The position numbers and the translations under genes are program-made. A stretch of DNA of 35,129 bases from Pseudomonadota bacterium (GTDB taxonomy: Bacteria > Desulfobacterota > Desulfobacteria > Desulfobacterales > ETH-SRB1), in assembly GCA_018897415.1 (NCBI GenBank), contig JAHIKR010000064.1, positions 1 through 35,129 on the forward strand. The letters run 5' to 3'. Below the pieces are notes generated by a model. That model saw only the letters and a list, made by a program, of their open reading frames with translations. It did no database searches and was not told the origin of the DNA. This document shows, one piece after another, positions 8,300-16,671 of the stretch. Each line of letters opens with the position of its first letter. Positions within the stretch are counted from its first letter, which is position 1.

Positions 8300-8608
8300 A
8301 TGAAGGAAGTTAAGTTTACAGTAATGCTGACGCGAGAGGACAGATACCGCCACCACCATGTACGATTTAGAAAAGACGTTCTCAGTTTTGTCGTACAATA
8401 TGAGACAAAGGTGGAAGAAAAATGGCTTCCAGTCGTAAGATATGATACAAGGCATGGCTTTGCTCATCGGGATCTTTTGGATAAAAAGGGCGAAAAACAA
8501 AAGACGCCTATTCTTGCCGAAGACTACAGCGAGGCCCTGACATTTGCTGAATACGATATCAAATCTAATTGGAAAATGTACAAACAGCATTTCATGGTAG
8601 GAGGTTAG
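8300..8608 (+). CDS. Small conserved protein, DUF7718-like
   Basis: About 102 aa and acidic/basic mixed, with the recognisable core VVRYDTRHGFAHRDLLDKKG followed by EDYSEALTFAEYDIKSNW. This pattern fits a small uncharacterised family (DUF7718, from memory) that commonly sits next to DUF5647 proteins, as it does here one nucleotide upstream. The ATG at 8300 is preferred; a GTG directly before it (8297) is possible. Function unknown. Gene pairing and location between repeats suggest a mobile two-gene cassette, possibly toxin-antitoxin-like (inference). Confidence 0.65.
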   Translation: MKEVKFTVMLTREDRYRHHHVRFRKDVLSFVVQYETKVEEKWLPVVRYDTRHGFAHRDLLDKKGEKQKTPILAEDYSEALTFAEYDIKSNWKMYKQHFMVGG

Positions 8609-8609
8609 C

Positions 8610-8903
8610 ATGGAGACACGAGAAAACGAGTTCTTTACCAGGAATTCCGAATTAAGTATGGAGTTCAGCAAATATGTTTTGGAACATCCCGAGATGGACG
8701 ACCTGCTGACAGAAGAAGCGGTAGTTGTGTTCCTGCCAGAATTTGATGCAGAACTGGCGGATTTCAACTCAAGAATGGCAAAGGAAATTGAAGGTGAAGG
8801 CGGCAGGGTGCTTTATGTGAAGGTGAAACAGATGGCCCCGAAGATCTTTTCCAGGCTGATGGGGGTTGAAGTTGGAGTTGCACGGTCACAACTTGAACAT
8901 TGA
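8610..8903 (+). CDS. DUF5647 family protein
   Basis: A 97-aa protein with the family pattern FFTRNSELSMEFSKYVLEHPE, then AVVVFLPEFDAELADFNSRMAKE. It starts one base after the stop of the previous gene, with a strong TAGGAGG ribosome site inside that gene's last codons, so the two are translated as a pair. Function of the family is unknown. No membrane or signal features. The pair interrupts the series of sugar genes and is bracketed by 15-bp-unit repeats. Confidence 0.7.
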   Translation: METRENEFFTRNSELSMEFSKYVLEHPEMDDLLTEEAVVVFLPEFDAELADFNSRMAKEIEGEGGRVLYVKVKQMAPKIFSRLMGVEVGVARSQLEH

Positions 8904-9001
8904 GTACTGGTTCCATGATCTTTCACGGCTTACCGCAGATTTCTGTGCGGAAGCATCTTTTTGCTTCCAAGGCTGGATGTCTTTGGCTCTCTTCCTCTTG
9001 C

Positions 9002-9060
9002 CTTAAAACTTAATCACTTAAAACTTAATCACTTAAAACTTAATCACTTAAAACTTAACA
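9002..9060 (+). repeat. Tandem repeat of a 15-bp unit, about 3.9 copies
   Basis: The unit CTTAAAACTTAATCA starts at 9002, 9017, 9032 and 9047, the last copy ending in a shorter variant. Because the unit is 15 bp, copy-number change would keep any reading frame. The array ends 2 nt before the ATG of the aldo/keto reductase, so it forms that gene's 5' region. Related units occur at 8176 and, in inverted pairs, at 4417-4495. Confidence 0.85.
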
Positions 9061-9062
9061 CT

Positions 9063-9956
9063 ATGTTCTTTCCTCATCTTGTCTTAGGCACAGCGCAACT
9101 TGGTCTTCCCTATGGCTTAGCCAACAAGGTAGGGCAACCTGACCAGGCTGTTGCAATTACTATAATCCGTGAAGCTTGGAAAAATGGGATTAGGGAATTT
9201 GATACAGCTCAGGCATATGGGGACAGCGAAAAGGTTTTGGGGAAGGCTCTTTACGAATTGGGCATATCAAGCGAAGCAAAAATCATAACTAAATTCCATC
9301 CGAATTTGGATCATCTGAACGCTTCAGATATGTCGAGAGCCTTGGATGAATCTCTCGAAAGGCTTAGGGTCCGAAGTCTTTATGGTATTATGCTGCACAG
9401 GGAGGAAATGCTTTCCTTATGGAATAAAGGTTTAGCGAAAATTCTTCATGCCTTTATTTTGTCCGGTAGAGTTGAAAAAATAGGTATCTCCGTCTATTCA
9501 CCAGATAAAGCTATACAGGCTTTAAACACCGAAGGTATCAGTATGGTTCAACTTCCGACCAATATCGTGGATAGAAGATTTGAAAATACAGGCGTATTTA
9601 AGCTATCAGATGAAAAGAAAAAACAGATTTACATCAGAAGCGTTTTTCTTCAGGGGCTGCTACTAATGAATCCGGAAGAAATTTCGGATAAAATGTCATT
9701 TGTCAGGCCAATAATTAAAGAAATACAAACGATTTCAAATAATATTGGATTGTCACAGCAGGAAATAGCGCTGGGTTACGTGAAATCAGAGATGCCAAAC
9801 GCTCATGTGGTTTTTGGCGCAGAATCTTCTGAGCAGGTAAAGAGCAATATAGCCTGTTGGAGAAAAAACATTCAACAGAATCTGGTTGATATGATTAAAC
9901 GTAAATTTGATGATATTGACGAAGTTATTTTGAATCCTAATTTATGGCCAAAATGA
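9063..9956 (+). CDS. Aldo/keto reductase
   Basis: An NAD(P)H-dependent reductase of the AKR (TIM-barrel) superfamily, 297 aa from ATG 9063. The start fits homologs (FPHLVLGTAQLGLPYG); the open frame runs on upstream but there only translates the 15-bp repeats as KLNHL units. Seen in order: FDTAQAYGDSEKVLGKAL with the AKR Asp/Tyr pair, KIITKFHP with the catalytic Lys region, and LYGIMLHRE where the active-site His is expected. Beside class III aminotransferases and SpsF-like cytidylyltransferases it probably reduces a keto group of an activated-sugar precursor (inference). The stop overlaps the start region of the next gene, indicating translational coupling. Confidence 0.85.
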   Translation: MFFPHLVLGTAQLGLPYGLANKVGQPDQAVAITIIREAWKNGIREFDTAQAYGDSEKVLGKALYELGISSEAKIITKFHPNLDHLNASDMSRALDESLERLRVRSLYGIMLHREEMLSLWNKGLAKILHAFILSGRVEKIGISVYSPDKAIQALNTEGISMVQLPTNIVDRRFENTGVFKLSDEKKKQIYIRSVFLQGLLLMNPEEISDKMSFVRPIIKEIQTISNNIGLSQQEIALGYVKSEMPNAHVVFGAESSEQVKSNIACWRKNIQQNLVDMIKRKFDDIDEVILNPNLWPK

Positions 9957-10735
9957 TGAATATTGTTGCAATACTTCAAGCTAGGATGGGATCATCACGC
10001 CTGCCTGGGAAAGTGCTAAAGCCGATACTCGGCCGCCCAATGTTGGAACATCATATAGAGCGGATAAAACTGAGCAGTAAAATTAACCGAATAGTTGTCG
10101 CCACCAGCATTGATCCAGCGGATCAAGCAATTGTTGATCTCTGCCGGCAGATAGGAATAGAATCTTTTGAAGGTGAACTTGAAAATGTCCTAGATCGTTT
10201 TTACCAAGCAGCAAGACTATACAAATCGGATCATGTGGTTCGCTTGACCGGTGATTGTCCATTGGCTGATCCACATTTAATAGACGAATTAATTGATTTT
10301 TACTTCGTTCAGAAATGTGATTATGCCAGCAATTGTTATGAACCAACTCTGCCTGACGGGCTTGACGCCGAAGTTTTCTCCTTTGCAGTTCTGGAACAGG
10401 TATGGAAGGAAGCCGTGTTGCCATCCCATCTGGAACATGTTACCCCTTTTATTTACATGCATCCGGAAAGGTTTAAAATAAAGAGCCATAAGTATCATAC
10501 AGATTTATCACATCTCAGGTGGACGGTTGATGAATATGAGGATCTGGAATTTGTTAGGCGGATATATGAAATACTTTATCCTGTAAAACCAGATTTTTCG
10601 ATGAAAGATATTCTTCTCCTTCTTGAAAAAAATCCAGAACTTGCGGAAATCAACAGGCGTTTTAAAAGAAATGAGGGTGCGAAGAAGTCGATTGAAAAGG
10701 ATAAGCAATTTCTTGCGCAAAAGCACAGCCATTAG
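9953..10735 (+). CDS. SpsF-like cytidylyltransferase (CMP-ulosonic acid synthetase type)
   Basis: Nucleotidyltransferase of the SpsF / CMP-Kdo synthetase-like group that would activate a sugar acid with CTP. The N-terminus VAILQARMGSSRLPGKVLKP is the nucleotide-binding signature. It is followed by VVRLTGDCPLADPHLID, with the metal-binding Asp in GDCP, and near the end by LRWTVDEYEDLEFV. About 260 aa, normal for the family. The start at 9953 or 9956 (ATGATG) overlaps the previous stop; an in-frame ATG at 9944 is a less likely alternative. Together with the NeuB-family synthase at 16668 this is the best candidate for CMP activation of the locus-specific ulosonic acid. It is separate from the KdsB at 29619. 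Confidence 0.85.
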   Translation: MMNIVAILQARMGSSRLPGKVLKPILGRPMLEHHIERIKLSSKINRIVVATSIDPADQAIVDLCRQIGIESFEGELENVLDRFYQAARLYKSDHVVRLTGDCPLADPHLIDELIDFYFVQKCDYASNCYEPTLPDGLDAEVFSFAVLEQVWKEAVLPSHLEHVTPFIYMHPERFKIKSHKYHTDLSHLRWTVDEYEDLEFVRRIYEILYPVKPDFSMKDILLLLEKNPELAEINRRFKRNEGAKKSIEKDKQFLAQKHSH

Positions 10736-10759
10736 TATTGATCAAAATGGAGATTGAAT

Positions 10760-12871
10760 ATGGAAAGAGAAAAAATTACTATATATCTTGCAGAATTGGC
10801 TCACAATGGTTTTGGACTTAGCTTGAATACCATTCCCTTGGGTATAGGAAGTGTTGGAGCCTACAGCAAAAATAAATATGGTAATCAAATTGAAATACGT
10901 TTGTTCAGACAATTTGAAGACTTAATGAATGCTATATCAGATTTGCCGCCACATATTGTTGGCTTAGGATATTTTACATGGAATGACAATTTGACGCTTG
11001 CGGCCTTAAAATGTGTGAGGGAAATCAGTCCCGATACCCTGATTGTTCTCGGTGGCCTCAACATAACTATTAAAGGGTGGGAGAACACAACAAATAACGT
11101 TACCTCTAAAAAAAGGAAACCTTGTGATGAATACGCAAGAAAATATGATTTTACACTGCTTAATAATAATGCAGATATCGATATTATTGTACATGGAGAT
11201 GGGGAGGTTCCCTTTTCAAACATTATAGAAAAAATGATGGATTCCGCAAATCGATTACAAGTAAAAAGCCAGCCTATCGATGGGTGTACTACATTAGTTG
11301 ATGGAAATTTACTTGCAGGCAAAGTGGTTTCACCTTTGCTTGACCTGGATGTTATACCTTCTCCTTATATAATGGGCTTATATGCTGAATTGTTTGAACG
11401 ATATCAGTTAGTCCCTCAAGTTGAGTCTGTAAGGGGATGTCCTTACAATTGCACCTACTGTACGATTGGCGGAAATATTAATAAGCTGAGAAAACATAGT
11501 TTAGAATATATTAAGGAGGAGATCTTATTTCTTAAAGACAACAGCCCTAACAGAATTTTAAGAATAGCGGATTCAAATTGGGGTATTCTGAAAAGAGATG
11601 TCGAGTTGGCCGAGTTTATCAGGGAATTACATAATTCCACTGGCTACCCAAGTTCATTGAGAGTCTATTACGCAGAAAAAGGCCCTTTTGAAAATGTAAG
11701 AAGAATGGCGAAGACACTGAAGACTTTGCTGCCTTTGAATATGAGCTTCCAGACCTTAACAAAGGAAGTTTTGAAAAATGTTAAAAGACAAAACATGCCG
11801 ATTTCTAAGGTTAAGGAAATGGTTAAATTTGCTCATAGCAATAATATATCCGTTTCTACTGAACTTATTTCTGGACTACCAGGAGAAACATATCAGTCTT
11901 TCAGGGATGTATTCTTGGAAACCGTAAAGCTCAACTTTGATAGCGTTTATGTTGGCACCCTTTATTTAACAAAGGGTGCAGAATTATATACGGATAGAGC
12001 TAGGAAACAGTACGGTTTGAAGACAAAATATGTACTTCTCGGCAATAATATTACAAAACTTAATTCTCGTTATGTCATTGACGCAGATGAAGTTGTGACC
12101 GAGTCAAATAGAATATCTCTGAACGATTTTTGGGGACTTCATAAGTTCAATTTTTTTATTTTTTCATGTTATGGTGCAGCGTTCTTGAAAGAGATCATTA
12201 TGCACTGTATCAATTATCAGATAACGCCATTAGACCTATATGATGAATTATGTGAAAGGCCTGATTGTTACCCGTTTTTTAACGAAATCGCCGACAAATA
12301 CATGACAACTGTGAAAACAAAATACTTTGACACGAGAGAAGAACTTGAGGAAGCGGTATCAAAAACTATTAAGAAAAATGGTAATATTAATGAATTCAGC
12401 GTATATAGGCAGTGTTTTTATCGCCTTGGAAGGATTGCTAGTAGCCGATACAAACATTTATTTATCTCTGATTTTGTAAAATCTGCACGCTCAATTTATG
12501 ATAAAAATAGAAACAAGAATGAAGATGATAAATTTCACTCCATTCTGGATATGCTTGGTGATTTAGCAATAGATGTAATAATTTCGCCCCTGGAAGAAGT
12601 AAAAAAGGAAATTGTAAGATCATATAACTATGATTTAATAACATGGGCAAAGGACGATTATAAAAAACCTTTATCGGGATATAATTTAAAAAAAACAAGA
12701 AGGTTTTCGCTATGCGTCAGAAATATAAATGAGCATAGAGAATTATCTAATAAGACAAAAGGTTGGGGTGACTTAGAAAAATATGCATTTTATTTTACAA
12801 CTGTTGTTTCATCTAATATGAGGCGCTTAATTAAATATACTCATCGCGAAGACAGCGCCATCATTGAATAG
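10760..12871 (+). CDS. B12-binding-domain radical SAM protein (long)
   Basis: A 703-aa protein from ATG 10760, with GGAG placed 7 nt upstream; a TTG two codons earlier is open but less likely. Residues about 1-190 resemble the cobalamin-binding domain (PHIVGLGYFTWND, then IVLGGLNIT). The radical SAM domain starts at VRGCPYNCTYC, whose Cys227, Cys231 and Cys234 bind the 4Fe-4S cluster, with downstream STELISGLPGETYQSF typical of the fold. The last ~300 residues are a long C-terminal extension I do not recognise. Members of this class often methylate or rearrange unactivated carbons or phosphorus centres; the substrate here is unknown. The gene is more AT-rich than its upstream neighbours and is followed by a truncated cytidylyltransferase, suggesting insertion. 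Confidence 0.85.
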   Translation: MEREKITIYLAELAHNGFGLSLNTIPLGIGSVGAYSKNKYGNQIEIRLFRQFEDLMNAISDLPPHIVGLGYFTWNDNLTLAALKCVREISPDTLIVLGGLNITIKGWENTTNNVTSKKRKPCDEYARKYDFTLLNNNADIDIIVHGDGEVPFSNIIEKMMDSANRLQVKSQPIDGCTTLVDGNLLAGKVVSPLLDLDVIPSPYIMGLYAELFERYQLVPQVESVRGCPYNCTYCTIGGNINKLRKHSLEYIKEEILFLKDNSPNRILRIADSNWGILKRDVELAEFIRELHNSTGYPSSLRVYYAEKGPFENVRRMAKTLKTLLPLNMSFQTLTKEVLKNVKRQNMPISKVKEMVKFAHSNNISVSTELISGLPGETYQSFRDVFLETVKLNFDSVYVGTLYLTKGAELYTDRARKQYGLKTKYVLLGNNITKLNSRYVIDADEVVTESNRISLNDFWGLHKFNFFIFSCYGAAFLKEIIMHCINYQITPLDLYDELCERPDCYPFFNEIADKYMTTVKTKYFDTREELEEAVSKTIKKNGNINEFSVYRQCFYRLGRIASSRYKHLFISDFVKSARSIYDKNRNKNEDDKFHSILDMLGDLAIDVIISPLEEVKKEIVRSYNYDLITWAKDDYKKPLSGYNLKKTRRFSLCVRNINEHRELSNKTKGWGDLEKYAFYFTTVVSSNMRRLIKYTHREDSAIIE

Positions 12872-12940
12872 CTGGATTTAGATTACATAAAATGCAAGCA
12901 AATTTAATCATCCGCACATGATCAAGGAAAGAATCGACAT

Positions 12941-13216
12941 CGAAGTGAGCTCTGCACGCTTTATATGTGCGAAAATCCGAAAAAGTTTTATCTTCAACGT
13001 CTTCATCCGGAATCGTCTAAGGTCCAGAGGCCTGATATTCGCTTAACCGTAGATTATCCGGAGGATTTAATCGTTGCACGAGAGGTTTATGAATTTCTTA
13101 AAAAACCGGGCGAATACATTAATGTTGCAGACATTATTGATTATATGGATGCCTATCCAAAATTGAAAGAATTGAACGGATGGATTGACGCCGGTATAGG
13201 AAGAATATGGAATTAG
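12941..13216 (+). pseudogene. C-terminal remnant of an SpsF/NeuA-like cytidylyltransferase
   Basis: The readable part (from ELCTLYMCENPKKF to GRIWN) aligns with the last third of the intact enzyme at 9953: CTLYMCENPKKF matches VTPFIYMHPERF, and IRLTVDYPEDLIVAREVYEFL matches LRWTVDEYEDLEFVRRIYEIL. The frame continues upstream of the first ATG (12965), so the true left limit is approximate. The nucleotide-binding N-terminus is absent, so the fragment cannot be active. It differs clearly from the intact copy, so it is a relic of a different gene and not a recent duplication. Confidence 0.75.
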
Positions 13217-13388
13217 AAGAAACAGTTATGACATGCAAGTATATTCTGAAAGACCAGGTAGAAGATGCAATCACTTAAGTATACCACATTAAGATACTCC
13301 ATCTGAACATTTCAAGAACTGATTTGTCAGTTCATAAATACACTTTCAGTGAAAAGATAAGCAATAATAATATTCAGGAAGGGTCATC

Positions 13389-15155
13389 ATGAATTTTAGC
13401 ACTTTTAACATGCATTTCAAAATTAACATGCGTTTCAAAAGATGGGTTAGAAAGTGGATACTCAGCGAGCATCTGTTTCGGAAGATTAGGCTTTATCGTT
13501 ACGACAAACTCCAGAAATTCTGGTTAGGCCACCCCCCGGTACCTGCACCTCCCTTCGAGACAAGCTATTTTAGAAAAGCAAATTTAGACCCACGTGTGGT
13601 TCGTCGTCTGGATGATTATCGATCCGCTGTAGTTGTAACAGGAAAAACCGAATTGCCTATTGAGAAGCGGAACGGAAAATCGTCAATTCAATTTGCAATA
13701 AGTCCGGCAAGAGATTGGGTTCCCGATAAGTTAGTTCGTTTTAAAATTGGTGGACACGAAACTCTTATTCGAGAAATACCGGTGGATCGGTGGTTCGATG
13801 TGCGCTTGGATCTTGAGGATGAAGACAAAACGTTGATTGTTGAACCAGATGCACCGGTTGAAATAACTATGCCGAGGCTCGTAAAAAATCCTATTCTGGA
13901 AAAGAATAGAAAGGAGATACGCCATATAGTCGTTTGCGTACTGGATGCATGGTCAACGGCCACTGTAAATGAAAAACATCCTATGACAGGGGAAAATAGC
14001 TTGACGCCTAATATAGATCGTTTTTTTTCGCAAGGCTTGTGTGCAAGAAAGGGTATATCAAGCGGGCAATGGACGTTGCCGGCTGTTGGTACTCTGTTCA
14101 CCGGGTTGCATGTTTCGCGTCATAAAATGACACATCCATGGCGCTGGCAGGAATTTGATCGTAATCGTCGAACATTGCCTGAATATTTTCAACATGCCGG
14201 TTATCATACCTTGTGTGGGTCCGTTGTGTCGCGGGTTACACCCGCATTTGGTCACAATCGGGGCTTTGATCGCTTCCTGTATCATTTTCCGGGATTTTCA
14301 TACCAGACTTATGATCCCGCTGTCTGGATACAGGAAATTATCGGTCATATGGAGGCACATTATGGAGATCGGACGTTCAGCTATTTCCAGTTTCCTGATA
14401 CCCATCCCTCGTGGGACATTGCCCCCGAAACGAGATATTTTCATTTATGCCGTCGTGGAAACACGTCGTCAAATCTTAAACAGTTGATGACATCAAAGGC
14501 TTCGAAAATTTTTGACATACCTAACCAAGCTCAACAATTATATTCTTTAAGACTCGCTGAGATCGACAGGATGCTTGGCTGCATTTTTGATTATGTAGAA
14601 AGAAAATTCGAAGAAGAAGCCCTTATCGTTGTGACAGCAGATCATGGTATGCGAATGCCGTATATGAGCGAAGCCCATCAAAACGATGAACCTTTCCTGA
14701 CAGATATTCGAGTTAATATCCCTCTATTCATGCGTGGTCTCGGCGTTCCCGTATGCTCTTATGACGGATTATGTCCGCCAAATCTTGATCTGCCTTTAAC
14801 TCTCTTAAATCTGGCAGGTCTAAAACCGGACTTAGATGATTTTGACGGTACAAACGTCCTGGATCGGATCAGTCTCCAAAAAGAATGTGTTATAAGTGAA
14901 TATGTTTACGCAGGAATCTACGAACTTGCAGTTAGAGGCTATGGCCACGCATTATTTTTAAAATTCGAGATCGACGACAAAGCATATAAGATTCTTTCAA
15001 GAGAACCGATATACATAGGACTATATTCGCTTAATACAGCTTCATACGGGAAAGATAACGATTTAATAAACGAAAAACCTGATGTTTTCGAAACTCTTCG
15101 CAAGGTTGCAATTGATCATATTAACAACATAGGTCTGATGGAGAATATCGGATGA
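13389..15155 (+). CDS. Sulfatase-fold (alkaline phosphatase superfamily) enzyme with Thr at the nucleophile position
   Basis: A 588-aa protein with GGAAGGG before the ATG. After ~180 N-terminal residues of unknown fold, the metalloenzyme core begins with IVVCVLDAW (metal-binding Asp186). The nucleophile region reads SSGQWTLPAVGTLFTGLH, aligning with CxPSRxxxLTG of sulfatases but with Thr229 in place of Cys/Ser. The second metal site is VVTADHG (Asp418, His419). A Thr nucleophile is known in phosphoglycerol and phosphoethanolamine transferases of this superfamily, so transfer or removal of a phospho-group on the glycan is as likely as sulfate chemistry. No signal peptide or membrane segments are evident, unlike LtaS or EptA. 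Its stop overlaps the next start (ATGA). Confidence 0.8.
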   Translation: MNFSTFNMHFKINMRFKRWVRKWILSEHLFRKIRLYRYDKLQKFWLGHPPVPAPPFETSYFRKANLDPRVVRRLDDYRSAVVVTGKTELPIEKRNGKSSIQFAISPARDWVPDKLVRFKIGGHETLIREIPVDRWFDVRLDLEDEDKTLIVEPDAPVEITMPRLVKNPILEKNRKEIRHIVVCVLDAWSTATVNEKHPMTGENSLTPNIDRFFSQGLCARKGISSGQWTLPAVGTLFTGLHVSRHKMTHPWRWQEFDRNRRTLPEYFQHAGYHTLCGSVVSRVTPAFGHNRGFDRFLYHFPGFSYQTYDPAVWIQEIIGHMEAHYGDRTFSYFQFPDTHPSWDIAPETRYFHLCRRGNTSSNLKQLMTSKASKIFDIPNQAQQLYSLRLAEIDRMLGCIFDYVERKFEEEALIVVTADHGMRMPYMSEAHQNDEPFLTDIRVNIPLFMRGLGVPVCSYDGLCPPNLDLPLTLLNLAGLKPDLDDFDGTNVLDRISLQKECVISEYVYAGIYELAVRGYGHALFLKFEIDDKAYKILSREPIYIGLYSLNTASYGKDNDLINEKPDVFETLRKVAIDHINNIGLMENIG

Positions 15156-15739
15156 CGAAAAATATAGTTCTTCGACCCCTTGCGCAAGAGGATGTCAGCC
15201 AAGCTTATGTAGATTGGCTCAATGATCCTGAAATTTATCATTACCTTGGCATAAGACATAGAAACCGTAATTTTACAAAAGAGGATATCCAGTCATTTCT
15301 CAATGACTGTCTTGCGAATTGTCGATTTCACTGGGGCATATTTTTGAATAATCGGCATGTTGGTAATGTTTCATGTTCTGCATGGAGTAACGAAAATCAT
15401 TGGATCGATGTATCGTATATTATAGGAGACAAAAGCATATGGGGTCGGAGTGTGGCAACCCTTTCGGTTGGCGCTGTTATTGACTATCTTTTTTCGGTCC
15501 ACCACTATCATAAGGTGCAGGCACATTCGACAGTTGATAATTTGGCTTCAATAAAAGTAATGAAAAAACTTGGAATGCGTCAGGATGCCGTACTCCGTGA
15601 GAATGCTTATTTTCCAAATCGGAAACGCTATTCTGATGAAGTAATATATAGTGTTCTTTGCAGAGAATGGGACCCGAAAGTAATTGATATAGATAATGTT
15701 CGGGTTTTTCCGATGCCGTGGGAGAAAGATATTACATGA
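15152..15739 (+). CDS. GNAT-family N-acetyltransferase
   Basis: A 195-aa RimJ/RimL-like GNAT protein. The start IVLRPLAQEDVSQAYVDWLNDPEIYHYLG is typical, and acetyl-CoA-binding features appear around WGRSVATLSVGAVIDYLF, HSTVDNLASIKVMKKLGM and the C-terminal RENAYF. PseH-type enzymes that N-acetylate UDP-4-amino sugars in nonulosonic acid synthesis belong to this fold, so this is the natural candidate for acylating the amino group installed by the aminotransferase (inference). It is joined to both neighbours by 4-bp ATGA overlaps. Confidence 0.85.
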   Translation: MTKNIVLRPLAQEDVSQAYVDWLNDPEIYHYLGIRHRNRNFTKEDIQSFLNDCLANCRFHWGIFLNNRHVGNVSCSAWSNENHWIDVSYIIGDKSIWGRSVATLSVGAVIDYLFSVHHYHKVQAHSTVDNLASIKVMKKLGMRQDAVLRENAYFPNRKRYSDEVIYSVLCREWDPKVIDIDNVRVFPMPWEKDIT

Positions 15740-16671
15740 AAGTCGTTATTGCTGGAGTGAGTGGTCTCCTTGGAAGTAATCTGGTCATGACCATGAGGGG
15801 CAAATTCGATACTGTCGGGACATATAATCAAAATAAAATAGGTTTTGATGGTATTTGTATGGAGAACATGGACATTACTTCGGGTGAAGAAGTTAACAGT
15901 ACTATCTTGAGCGCTATGCCAGATATTTTAATCCATTGTGCTGCTGAAACTCGAGTTGATCATTGCGAGGAGTATCCTGGAGACGCCTTCCGTGTTAATG
16001 TTGAAGGTACATCAAACTTAGCTCTTGCAAGTGCCAAGGCAGGTGCAAAAATGATTTATATTTCCACGGATTCTGTATTTGATGGTCTAAAGGGGAACTA
16101 CAGCGAAAAAGACGAGACAAATCCCGTAAATGTTTACGCTCAGACAAAACTTGAGGGAGAAAAAGCCGTAAAAAAATACTGCGATAATTATCTGATCCTC
16201 CGAACCAATATTTACGGTTGGAACGCAAGGTCAAAATCGAGTTTAGCCGAATGGGTTCTAAATCGTTTGAAAAGCGGTGATCGAAAAATTCCTGGCTTCG
16301 GGGATGTTTTTTTTTCACCCATGTTAGTTAATGATCTGGCTCATATTATTGAAAAGATGATAGGAGCTGATTTGCGGGGGCTGTTTCACGTCGGAGCAAG
16401 CGATAAGTGCAGCAAACTCGATTTTGCCAGAATGATCTGCAGGGTCTTTGATGAAAACTCAAGGCGTGTAGTCCCGAGCAATTCGGATACTATTAATTTC
16501 AGAGCTCGCCGTCCCAAAGATACTTCTCTGAATGTTACGAAGGTTACTCTCGAATTGGAAAATGCAATGCCTACTGTTGTAGAAGGATTAAGACATTTTC
16601 GAGAGCTCTTGGATAGTGGTTACGTTGATCAACTGAAGGCGATTGTGATGAATCAGGAGGTTTCATTATGA
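15736..16671 (+). CDS. RmlD-like SDR (sugar nucleotide reductase/epimerase family)
   Basis: Extended SDR of the dTDP-4-dehydrorhamnose reductase type, 311 aa from ATG 15736. That ATG overlaps the upstream stop; an in-frame ATG at 15718 lies within the previous gene and would put extra residues before the beta strand. The NAD(P) motif is VIAGVSGLLGSNL. STDSVFDGLKGNYSEKD is the RmlD-like strand, and NVYAQTKLEGEK carries YxxxK. No separate rhamnose genes (rmlA, rmlB, rmlC) are nearby, so a role in the ulosonic-acid branch or another deoxysugar is more likely than dTDP-rhamnose. Coupled by ATGA overlaps on both sides. Confidence 0.82.
   Translation: MKVVIAGVSGLLGSNLVMTMRGKFDTVGTYNQNKIGFDGICMENMDITSGEEVNSTILSAMPDILIHCAAETRVDHCEEYPGDAFRVNVEGTSNLALASAKAGAKMIYISTDSVFDGLKGNYSEKDETNPVNVYAQTKLEGEKAVKKYCDNYLILRTNIYGWNARSKSSLAEWVLNRLKSGDRKIPGFGDVFFSPMLVNDLAHIIEKMIGADLRGLFHVGASDKCSKLDFARMICRVFDENSRRVVPSNSDTINFRARRPKDTSLNVTKVTLELENAMPTVVEGLRHFRELLDSGYVDQLKAIVMNQEVSL

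Noticed and set aside
8246..8767. Long minus-strand frame of 173 codons
   Set aside because: It lies opposite the better supported DUF7718-like and DUF5647 genes and its translation is Ser/Cys/Phe-rich without recognisable domains.
8961..9062. Upstream extension of the aldo/keto reductase with repeated KLNHL residues
   Set aside because: The extra 34 residues are only the in-frame translation of the 15-bp DNA repeats; the family N-terminus fits ATG 9063.
13389..15155. Annotation as a formylglycine-dependent sulfatase
   Set aside because: The Cys/Ser that becomes formylglycine is replaced by Thr229 and the following Arg is absent.
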